Translations under genes and position numbers: made by a program
Source: Tridacna crocea
Taxonomy: Eukaryota; Mollusca; Bivalvia; Cardiida; Cardiidae
Direction of reading: 5' to 3'
Length of the DNA stretch: 64,000 bases
Assembly: GCA_943736015.1 (NCBI GenBank)
Contig: OX031060.1
Coordinates: 5,159,501-5,223,500 of the forward strand
The notes under the pieces: generated by a model
Databases searched by the model: none
Told to the model about the DNA's origin: nothing
The model's input: the letters and a program-made list of their open reading frames with translations, nothing else
Shown: in pieces, positions 22,366 through 32,100 of the stretch
Layout: the number at the start of each line of letters is the position of its first letter
Position numbering within the stretch: position 1 is the first letter of the stretch

Positions 22366-22680
22366 GTATTCTATGGATGATTCAGTTTTCTTCAATGGCC
22401 TGCCTTTTGTATGATAAACTCGTTATTTAACAACAAGGAATAATTTTGAAAATCGTCAGATAAATTCAATATATTGAGAGGAACAAGTTTCGAGTCTTGA
22501 TATCATTGAAGTAAAAGGCATATGAAAATGATAAAACATGGTAAAAATAAAATGCAGTAAGCCATCATTAATTTTTCTCCTTTTTGTACAAAGTTTTCAA
22601 ATAAGTAAAAGAGAACTGTAATTTTTGTAAATCAAATTTAATGCTCTACTGTCGGAAAATGGTTTTGTTTTGGATAATGC

Positions 22681-22908
22681 TTAACCCTTTACCAGAAGAC
22701 AAAATTCTATCATAGTCCAAATTGAAAGCAATTGCAGACGATAATGTCATTGTGGTTCAAGTGGCGCAATTGTTTATTGATGGGTAGAAAACATTTTGGG
22801 AAAAGGAGAAAATGCTGGTTACCAGCATTTTCTCCTTTTTCCACAATGTTTTCAGAAGGCTTTTTTCACAGGGGTGTTAAAAGTTCGGATTGTGTGGTAA
22901 AGCATTAA
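22681..22908 (-). mobile_element. Family A hairpin MITE
   Basis: TTAACCCTTTACCA start and GGTAAAGCATTAA end. The stem around GAAAATGCTGGTTACCAGCA is almost perfect. The interior between end and stem differs from the commonest subfamily (it contains GTGGTTCAAGTGG). Confidence 0.9.
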
Positions 22909-22948
22909 GTATTGCCCTCTAATAAAGAGCAAACCTATTTCTATATAG

Positions 22949-23180
22949 TAACCTCTTTTCCACAGAACAAAATTTATAGAATTGTACAAATTCAAAGCAT
23001 ATGCAGACGGCAAATCAAGGCGTAGCTCAAATGATGAAACTTGCCTTTGATTGATTAGAAAACATTGTGGATAAAGGAGAAAATGCTGGTTACCAGCATT
23101 TTTCTCCTTTTTCCACAATGATCTCTAAAGCTTTCTTTCTTAAAGTGGTTGTATAAAACTTGGGATTGTATGGTAAAGGG
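22949..23180 (-). mobile_element. Family A hairpin MITE, same subfamily as its left neighbour
   Basis: Only 40 bases separate it from the copy at 22681. Its ends have drifted (ACCTCTTTTCCA and GGTAAAGGGTCA) while the stem is well kept. Confidence 0.85.
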
Positions 23181-23409
23181 TCATGGCAAGATGCTTATCC
23201 AAATTTTGGGAAAAACTGTGATGGAATGTATTTTAGGCCTGAACATAATACTTGCTATATTTGCTATATTTGAAAGAATGCCATATGTGTGGGGAGCGGA
23301 TGTCTCATTTCAGCTGGCTGGGCCTTCACTATAGGTTACATTCCTTTAGGTTAGTGCTTTATTGTTTAATTAATCCATTATCGTCATGAGCAGCATGAAA
23401 CTACTCTTT

Positions 23410-24493
23410 GTATATGCTCGTCGAAGACGGGACATATTATGGGATCACCCATGGCATCTAGGCGGGCGACCAGTTCTTTGTCCAGCGTAACTTTGTCATC
23501 TCAGTTCTGATTGACTTAAAACTTGGCAACTGTGATTTTTGTAATAATACAGAGTGCAGAGGGAAGAACCATAACTCTACGTCTTGCTGTCTTTGAGTTA
23601 TTTTCCCTTGATCATCATTTTTAGAGCATTTTCTGCTTGTCCTGAGCAGAACTTTGCCATTTTTAGTCTGAATATCTTCAAATTTGGTGTACATGATTGT
23701 TGAAAAATTATAAAGTGCAGTGCTTAAGAATCATAACTCTTCCTAGCAAGAATTTTGAATTATTCCCCCTTAGATCTTCATTTCTTGCTTGTCGGGAGCA
23801 TAACTTTGTCATCTAAAGTAGGAATGACTTGAAATATTGTATGATTATTTGTTACAAAATTTGGAAGTGCAGTGTGCAAGAACTGTAATCTTGCTGTCTT
23901 AGAGTTATTTCCCTTTGATCCTTTGATTGTCATTTTTACAGCATTTAGTGCTTATCCACAGTATAACTTTGTCATCTCCCGTCAGAATGACTTCAAACTT
24001 GGTATGCATGTTTGTTGCAATATTATATAGTACATTGTGCAAGAACAATAACTCTACCTAGTGGGGATTTTGAGTAATTCCACTTTGATCTTCATTTTTA
24101 CTGTTTTTCTTGCTTGTCCATAAGGGAACTTTGTCATCTCAAGTGAAATTGACTTGAGTCTTGGTAATCATGTTTGTTGCTCATATAAAAAGTGCAGTGC
24201 ACTGGAACTGTTACCTTACCTAATGACTTTTTTGGAATTATTCCCTTGTATTATTTTTTTTTACAGCTTTTCATGCTTCCCTACAATATAACTTTGTCTA
24301 TTCATGTTGGAATGACCTGAAACTTTATACGCCATGTTTCCTTAACATTAGAGGAGACATTCCTGCCTATTTCAATCATTTACATGATTTCTGCTGCACT
24401 GCTATTTCCCTCTACCTGCCCTTCACGGTTATTATCCCCCCTTGACAACTGGCGGTGGGACAGGTGTATCTTGCAACAATTTGCCACTCTTGT
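23410..24493 (+). mobile_element. Helentron-like family H2, copy 1
   Basis: Starts TATATGCTCGTCGAAGACGG and ends ACAGGTGTATCTTGCAACAA followed by TTGCCACTCTTGTTT. The interior holds diverged tandem units of about 160 bp marked by ACTTTGTCATCT and TTATTCCC. It is older than the copy at 55291-56209. Confidence 0.8.
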
Positions 24494-24520
24494 TTAACCC
24501 ATGACAAAACAATTCTGATT

Positions 24521-24748
24521 TTAACTCATTACCAGACAACAATATTTCAGACTTGTCCAAATTGAAAGCATTTGCAGACAACAAAATAAAAGTGACTGAA
24601 AATTTGAAATTTGTTTTTTGAAGGGTAGAAAACATTGTGGGAAAGGAGAAAATGCTGGTTACCAGCATTTTCTCCTTTTCCCACAATTTTTTCAAAAGGC
24701 TTCTTTCTCAGGCTTGTCAAAAGTAGGGATTGTGTGGTAATTAGTTAA
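24521..24748 (-). mobile_element. Family A hairpin MITE
   Basis: TTAACTCATTACCAGACAAC start, GGTAATTAGTTAA end. The stem is nearly perfect apart from a decayed ACAATTTTTTC at its right base. Confidence 0.92.
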
Positions 24749-24939
24749 TATTGATGAAGAATACCTATGAAAAAATTGTAGAAAAGGGAAAAAGTGCAGG
24801 TATGCTGCTGATAGCTAGATAATGTATTTCTATCATTGCTTTCAAGAGAAGAGAAATTTTCTTCACCATGATGCTGAGTCTAGTCAAAGTCAGTTTTTAG
24901 TATTTTGATACTTGACTCGATATATCAAAAATTTGCGTA

Positions 24940-25185
24940 TCAGGACAACTCCCCCCTGCCAATTCCCCACGGGACAATTACCCCCAAGACAATAACCCCC
25001 ACGAGACAATTACCCCCTGGACAGTTACCCCCCCAAAGGCAAATTGCCCCCCCCCCCCCCCCGACAATAGCCCCCCAGGACTATTACCCCCTGGACATCC
25101 CCCCCCAGAAAACTCCCCCCCCTACAACTCCCCCCTGCCAATTCCCCATGGACAATTGCCCCCAGGACAATTCCCCCCATCTAAC
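24940..25185. repeat. C-rich minisatellite (GGACAATTRCCCCC)n, left arm
   Basis: Irregular 12-15-bp units of GGACAATTACCCCC type with C-runs up to about 17. The complementary G-rich array lies at 26417-26590, so the pair forms inverted arms around 1.2 kb. The C-runs could form i-motifs, and G-quadruplexes on the other strand. Confidence 0.85.
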
Positions 25186-25469
25186 TCACAATTTCTTCTG
25201 CTTTTGCTTTGGGACGAGGTAATTGTCGGCTTTCAGCGTTCATTTCTAAGGTTGAGGTCAACTGGAACTAGATTAGATTACTAGATTTTTCATGTGATCA
25301 AATTTGAATTATGCACGTCGAGTAGGAGTTCCTCGAGTTGTTGAAAGATGGCCTTTGCTAATCATGTAGTAGGCCTGCCAAATGATCAAAACCACACATT
25401 ATTTTAGTACAAAGGATGATAGACAAACTTAACAGATGTAAATGAGCTCTGTTGGCTGTAATAACTGAT

Positions 25470-26130
25470 TTTTATCCCACCGCTTCAAAAGAAGCAGGGC
25501 ATTATGTCTTCCCACGTCCGTCCACCGTTGGTGTCATGCCATAAACTTTCCAATTCTAATCATTTATAAAGAAGCAGCTGGTCCAATCAATTTGATATTT
25601 TGTATTTTGAGAGTGTCTAAATGAAAGTTCCTACCGAAAATAGCCGCATCCCAATTTACAATACGGCCACCAGATCAGCAGTCTTGAAATTAGATTCCAT
25701 CAATTTCAGTGAGAACCAATGTCCGAACTTATTGATTTTTTGTGTGAGTGTTTGGGGTGACTAGAGGAAGTTTCCTTTCCAATATATATGGCCGCAGAGC
25801 CACAAGCTTGAAATCAGATTCCGTCAATATCATGGAGGACCATTTGTCTGATCTTATTGATTTTTTTTTTTTTGTATTTTGGGGAAGATTTATAGAAGAA
25901 GTTTCCTTTCGGAAATGGCCGCGTTCTGATTAACAGTATCGCTGCCAGATCGGCCATCTTGAAATCATATTTCGTCAATTTCAGTGAAAACATTTTTCAT
26001 ATTGATTTTTTCTATGTATGTTGGGTGTGACTAGAGGAAAGTTCGTTGAAATGGCCGTGCTGCGATTTACAATATGGCCACCAGAACCGCCTTCTTGAAA
26101 TCAGATTCTGTCAATTTCAGGGATCCAATG
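25470..26130 (+). repeat. Tandem ~150-bp dispersed repeat
   Basis: Opens TTATCCCACCGCTTCAAAAG, a form like the 5' end of the H1-H3 elements. Four diverged units follow, marked by GATTCCGTCAAT, ATTGATTTTT and TGACTAGAGGAA. No matching 3' terminus is visible. It sits between the C-rich and G-rich arrays. Confidence 0.6.
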
Positions 26131-26416
26131 ACTGTTCATTTCTGTCATGTTGCATGCAGCGTGGATGGTTTTAGGGTAAGGCTGGGATTAGGAAGGGAAT
26201 CAAGATCAGGAGCTTTTAAATGTTTAATTTTCTGTGGATATTTTGATGACAAATACGTCGGTTGGCATAATCCTCTGTTTTAGAATGTAAGGAGGAAAGA
26301 AGCGTTTGGGAAAAAAAAAAATTGTAGACCCTCGGAAAAGTACTCACAAATTTGACGAGTTTCACCATGAAATTTCCTTATATGCATATGATGGTATGAA
26401 CATCCTGGTGTTTTTA

Positions 26417-26590
26417 AGGGGTAATTGTTTGGGGGGGGGGCAGTTGTCTGGGGGGCAATTGTCGGGGGGGGGGGGGTCCAGGGGATAATTGCCGGGGTGG
26501 GGGGTGGGGGGTGGGGGGCAGTTGTCCAGGGGATAATTGTCCAGGATGGGGAGTTGTCTGGGGTGGGGTGGGTGACGGGGGGGTTGTTTG
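26417..26590. repeat. G-rich minisatellite, right arm
   Basis: Reverse complement in character to 24940-25185: GGGGATAATTG and GGGGCAGTTGTC units with G-runs up to 14. Strong G-quadruplex potential on the plus strand. Confidence 0.85.
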
Positions 26591-26599
26591 TTAGACTCG

Positions 26600-27335
26600 T
26601 TGAGGCAGACTTTCTTCACAGCTGTTTTCCACTTCTCACAGCTGCTGCACGTGAGAAAAGTAGTCGGTAGCTTGGAAAGAAAGTTGTGTCAGTACTGATG
26701 TGACCTGGGAAATGCAAGTGTAGGTACACTGATGGCCTTGACATGACCTATGCTGTTAAAGGTGGGTACTTAGACATCTCACATCACACCAAATCAAAAA
26801 ATATATATATCAGTGAAATTTATATGAAAACACAATACAAATCATCCATAATTAAGAATCATAAAATTACCGAAAAAAAAGTTTTTGGTGGTATTCCCTT
26901 AAAAGGCTACATAGCCTCTTAAGCTATTTTTAGATTTCGCGCCAAAAATAAAAAAAATCCATTGTGGGAATATTGAGTGACTGGCACGTGACTAATAACA
27001 CTTAAATTCCATTAAATAACAAACATGTAATTATTTTTCATAATATCTTCTCCAGACACTATGTTTGAAGCTTCGTCTGTGTATTTCCAGTATGTAAATG
27101 ATCAAGTTGTTCATGTAAATATAGAACGTGTTTCCTGTTGATGTCGACCTTGGCCGTAGTAAATCTCTAATTTCTCGTATTGTCGGGTGGTTTTCGACTA
27201 CTGGGGTTTTATAAATGACGATTATAAGGCTTTGGGAGTTTTATGGATGGTATTTTTGTAACGTTTTCGACCCAAATTCTGAAGGGCCACCTTTAACATG
27301 AGATGAAACTTCAATTCAATCTATCATTAAAATCA
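26600..27335 (+). mobile_element. SINE-C copy split by a TTAA MITE
   Basis: The SINE body GTCGGTAGCTTGGAAAGAAA through GACCTATGCTG precedes the MITE, and a tail (AACTTCAATTCAATCTATCA) follows it. The tRNA head is missing or too decayed to see. Confidence 0.7.
26756..27296 (+). mobile_element. 0.53-kb TTAA-bounded MITE, copy 3
   Basis: Flanked by TTAA at 26756-26759 and 27293-27296. Ends AAGGTGGGTACTTAGA and GAAGGGCCACCTT. It sits in the same SINE family as copy 2 but at a TTAA about 10 bases further upstream. Confidence 0.9.
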
Positions 27336-27429
27336 AAAGTTTGTGGGATAAAACATCTACAGCAATACGCCTCACCATTGAGAACCTCGCCCATGGTTTC
27401 TTTGACCTTCAGTCAACTGTTGTTGCTGT

Positions 27430-27656
27430 TAAACCTTTACCAGATGACAAAATATTAGCCATGTCCAAATTGGAAGCAAGTGCATACAAAAATTTTAATG
27501 TGGATCAAATGGTGCAATTTATCTTAGATAGTTTAGAAAACATTGTGGGAAAAGGAGAAAATGCTGATTATTAGCATTTTCTTCTTTTCCCACAATGTTT
27601 TCCAAAGGCCTCTTTCCCAGGTTTGTTAAAAGTGGCATTGTGTGGTAAAGGGTTAA
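27430..27656 (-). mobile_element. Family A hairpin MITE
   Basis: TTAAACCTTTACCAGATGAC start, GGTAAAGGGTTAA end. The stem tip is altered (GCTGATTATTAGC). Confidence 0.9.
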
Positions 27657-28119
27657 GACAGAAAGTCCTACAAGAAAAATTCTGGTTATAGCTTTAATTT
27701 CTTTGATTCACTTCACAAAATCTCGTCAGTACTTTACAGTATTTACCTTCTTTCAGGAAGAAGTTGTCAATTGCTATCAATCACTAAAACCAAACGTATT
27801 TTGCATATTTAAAGATAGGAAGTAAATGATTGACAGGTCTACCAATGTCTTATCAGCCAATGAAAATGCAGCATTGGGTGTCATGTAAAGAAAAAAGTGT
27901 GACACAATTTCTGGTTAGCTTGTCAGGCTTGACAACCGAAAATAACACTTAACTAAAGAGGGGGGGAGGATGTGGGTGTGCTTGACAAACTCCGGTTTAC
28001 AGAAAGGTCAATTGTCCTTGCTTTTGTCCTATGTGGCTTTTATCCTTTGCGCATATTGACGCATAAGGATACCAGAAATCAAAAGACTTGTCCAGAATGA
28101 AAGTGTTTGCAGACAACAA

Positions 28120-28297
28120 TTAACCCTTACCACACACTCAACTTCCCAACCTTTAACACCTATGTGAAAGAAGCCTTCCCACAATGTTTTCTACCCTTCA
28201 CAAAACAAATTTCAAAGTTTCAGTCGTTTTTATTCTGTTCCTGCAAATGCTTTCAAGTTAGACAAGCCTAAAATATTGTCATTTGGTGATGAGTTAA
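28120..28297 (+). mobile_element. Family A MITE lacking the left stem arm
   Basis: Both TTAA ends are present but about 50 bases are missing from GAAGCC to CCCACAATG, removing the left arm. Such deletions are expected when a hairpin is skipped in replication. A stray family A piece precedes it at 28084-28119. Confidence 0.85.
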
Positions 28298-28456
28298 ATA
28301 ATGCTGAAGTCATCAGATTTATTTTTCGAAGAGAAGAAACATTGTTGGAAAAGGGGAAAATGCTGGTTACCTTCATTTTTTCTCTATCCTTTACTTATTC
28401 CATGCCCTTCTTTCTCTGGGCCATTAAAACAAAGGATAGAATGGTAAAGTGTTACC
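28294..28456 (-). mobile_element. Family A MITE, degenerate, abutting its left neighbour
   Basis: Shares TTAA 28294-28297 with the preceding copy. The left third is lost and the stem is heavily mutated. Confidence 0.6.
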
Positions 28457-28504
28457 TGGTTATACAACAGTCTCAAGTTTTATTACAGACCTATGGATAA
28501 AAGT

Positions 28505-28592
28505 TTGTTGAAAATGTGGAAAAAGGAGGAAATGCTGGTAACCAGCATTTTCTCCTTTTCCAAGATTTTTTCTATGTTGTTAAAGTGCAGGC
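28505..28592 (+). mobile_element. Family A MITE, stem fragment
   Basis: Only the central hairpin (GAAATGCTGGTAACCAGCAT core) and a few flanking bases remain. Confidence 0.6.
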
Positions 28593-28615
28593 CTGTATTA
28601 AATTTTGAGCCACAT

Positions 28616-28844
28616 TTAACACATTACCACACAATCCCTACTTTTGACGACCCTGAGAAAGAAGCCTTTAGAAAACATTGTGGAAAAAGGAGAAAATGCT
28701 GGTAACCAGTATTTTCTCCTTTTCCCACAAAGTTTTCTATCCTTTCAAAGCAAAAATGTGCCATTTGAACCACTTTGAAATTGTCATCTGCAAATGCTTT
28801 CAATTTGGATAGGTCTAAAATTTTGCTGTGTGGTAACGGATTAA
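28616..28844 (+). mobile_element. Family A hairpin MITE
   Basis: TTAACACATTACCACACAAT start, GGTAACGGATTAA end; the stem is nearly complete. It lies 190 bases before the 29036 exon. Confidence 0.92.
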
Positions 28845-29035
28845 TTAGCCATCTACAAATACTTTCAGTTTAGGTTACTTTATAATTTCATGTTGTGGTA
28901 AAGGGTTTATAATATCATTGCTGTTGTACTGTTGAATTACAAATCTACAACTGTTGCTCTGACTTGACTGTAGAGCATGAGCCCAAAAATTCCCTCAGTT
29001 ATTACGAAGTCATTAAATATTATTTTTTTTTACAG

Positions 29036-29103
29036 AAGAAGATTTTGTCAGTCTGTGTATGGAGACGTTGTCTAGTATGGTAAGAGCCAATATTAAACAG
29101 CAG
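29036..29103 (+). CDS. Host gene exon (EDFVSLCMETLSSM...)
   Basis: Acceptor TTTTTTTTACAG, donor CAG|GTTAGT. A second donor ATG|GTAAGA after 29079 would shorten the exon by exactly 24 bases in frame, dropping VRANIKQQ. Confidence 0.65.
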
Positions 29104-32100
29104 GTTAGTACTGTGACGGTATTGAAGTTCTCATATCTACTTCATTGTGTTTGATAGTTAACCTTTTACCCCATAAGGCATTTGTATGGTATCTCTAATT
29201 GACCCCAAATGACAGTAAGGATGAAGCTGTTTCTTATGTGTATATGACACCTTTTGATAGTATAGAAAACATTGTGGCAAAAGGTGAAATTGCTCATCAC
29301 GGGCAATTTCACCTTTTGCAACAATGTTTTCCAAAGGCTCCTACAAGCAATGCGTAGAAAAGAGTATCTATGGAGTAAAGGGTTAACCCTTAGGCTGCTA
29401 AGCGCAAGTTGAGCACTATTGTATACAGGATAGATGAAGATCAGACTGGACAAAGCATGCAGCCTGCAGCCTGATTTTTCATCTACAATTTCTGATTCGA
29501 TATTTTTCCCCTGTAGAAATCAACTTAGAAAATGCAATATCCTTATTTTCAGTACTGAGTGGAAATTTTTGTTTCATTTCTGCAGTAATTTAATGGTTAA
29601 GATACAGCTGGCAAATTATTTCAGCAGGTTTAATCTATTGCCACAGAATGCCAAGTTTAAACGACCGTGAGGAAGACAGCTCTTGAAAACATTGTGTGAA
29701 AAGGTCATACAGTTGTAATGGACCCAACAAAATTCATTCGTTATCAGTGTAATGACTGTGATGAGAGTAAAAAATTATGTTTGATTGACAGATGTATAAT
29801 ACTTTACCACACAATTCTGAGTTTAACCCATACCAGACGACAATATTTTAGACTGGTCCAAATTGAAAGCATTTGCAGACGACAAAATACAAGTGACTGA
29901 AAATTTGAAATTTGGTTTGTGAAGGGTAGAAAACATTGTGGGAAAAGGAGAAAATGCTGGTTACCAGCATTTTCTCCTTTTCCCACAATGTTTTCTAAAG
30001 GCTTCTTTCTCAGGGGCGTCAAAAGTAGGGATTGTGTGGTAATGGGTTAACCCATTACCACACAATCCCTACTTTTGACGCCCCTGACAAAGAAGCCTTT
30101 TGAAAACACTGTGCGAAAAGGAGAAAATGCTGGTAACCAGCATTTTCTCCTTTTTCCACTGTGTTTTCCACCCTTCCCAGAACAAATTTCACTTTTTCAG
30201 TCACCTTTATTTTGCCGCCTGCAAATGCTTTCAATTTGGACCAGTCTAAAATTTCCTCGTGTGGTAACGAGTTAAACAACCCTTAAGAAGAAGCCTTTTG
30301 AAATTATTCTGGGAAAAGGAGAAAATGCTGGTAACTAGCATTTTCTCCTTTTCCCACAATGTTTTTTTACTGTAGAAAATACAAATTCCATCATTTGAGC
30401 CAAACTTTCCTTGTCTTGTGCAAATGCTCTCAGTTTAGACAAATCTACATTGTTAGCTATGCGCAGCACAAAGTACGTGGGGTGATCAAAAAGATCGTGG
30501 ACTACCTTGTTATTTTGAAAACTACTACACGTAGAATTACAAGATTTTGCATAGATGAGCACCAATTATCTGGTAACTGGCTCAAGCTTTCAAATGTCGT
30601 AATATTCAGGTAGGTAAAGTATGACGTCATCTTAATGATGTCATATACCGCATTAGCGGATTAAAATATTGGACAACGTTTTATTTGAGCTGGGAGTAAT
30701 CATAAAGTTTTACATCAAACTCGAAAAGTGTTTATCGGAAATCAAAAGGTATTTAGAACCAGTTGAAGGGGACTCTGTGCTCAAGAAATCTGATATTTCG
30801 TCGGTGGGCGAACAAAACCTCGTATATCGATTTTTGGCGAAAATTGGATTTCAACGGTTTTGCAATCAACGGTATGTCCCCCAGCTTGTCTAGAAAAATC
30901 GTACAAATCGGCCAATTATAAATGATGATTTATGACATGTGACTAAACATCGTATTTGGATTGGATGATTTTTTTTGCTCCCAAAATCTCGTAAAATGAA
31001 GACAGTGCACCTGGTTTACTTCGATGCTGAAGATCGGACGTTTTTCTTCTGTGATTGAGCATTTTAAGGTAAGTGAGTATTTCTTAATGATTTCTTTGAA
31101 CAATATGATACAAAACGGCACATGTTGATGCATTTTACACTGATATATCAATGAAATACTCCATCAAGACGACAGAGGTTCATGTTACTCAATTTATACG
31201 AAGTATAAATCGAACACACGCCTTACCAACTGAATTCTAAAGAAATATCATGTAGTATAAACACATTTTATTAGACTTTTTTAATGGTTTGTCAAGTTTT
31301 TCTGCAGTTTGAAATAGTTCTGATTTTATACGACATTTCTGCATGGTTTGATGAGCACGGGAGAACTTTTTTACGACATTTTGGGGTTTGAATAGCACAC
31401 GAATTTTGTCTTGAAATGTTCACTAAATCTGCTTAATATAGTGGTTGTAACAAATAGAATTGTATCTCCAACCAGTGTAAAATGCAAGAATTACTTATGC
31501 TTTGATGATGACTTTTTTTCACTTTTTTTTTCTTTCAGACAATGACTTGTACTCCTCCAAGTTCCGACGAAGAATTTTTGATAGAATGGATATGCCAAAT
31601 ATGTTGCAATAAAGCAAAGGATAGTTTAAAACTTGAATATGAACATTTACCAGGTGACAAAGTTATTTTGACAGACTCAAACGGTGACAGCTGGTTGTTT
31701 TGTATGGGGTGCAAATACCAATACCATTTGAAGTGTGTGAGAAATCTGCCAAAGGATATAACCCCAGAAGCACTTGGCTCAGAATACTATTGTGAAGACT
31801 GTGGTTGGTTCGTTGAAGGCGCATATGACTCTGAATAGTTAAATTGAATACGATAATTTGAATCCCATACAGATTTTTGAAAGTAATGTGGTTATATGAA
31901 CTAAAAAAAGTTTCAGCCAAACTTTGATGTTTTCTAGTTTGGAAAAATGGCGTCTAGAGGAAAATATCTTGTCCAACTATCATTGCAGAAAAAGCATCAG
32001 GCACTGGCCACACTAGGTCACACAAAAGATAATACTTGGGCGAAACCTGTTGAGATAAACACACAATTTGATGAAAACAAAGCAATTAGTGAACATTTAG

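Noticed and set aside
26362-26670. Gly- and Pro-rich frames near 26.4-26.6 kb, and a similar one at 24905-25222
   Set aside because: Translations of the G-run and C-run minisatellites.
29804-30279. Open frames of 66-78 codons reading through family A hairpins (for example ENIVGKGENAGNQHFLLFPQC)
   Set aside because: The same peptide appears at many family A copies in both orientations; it is MITE sequence, not a gene family.
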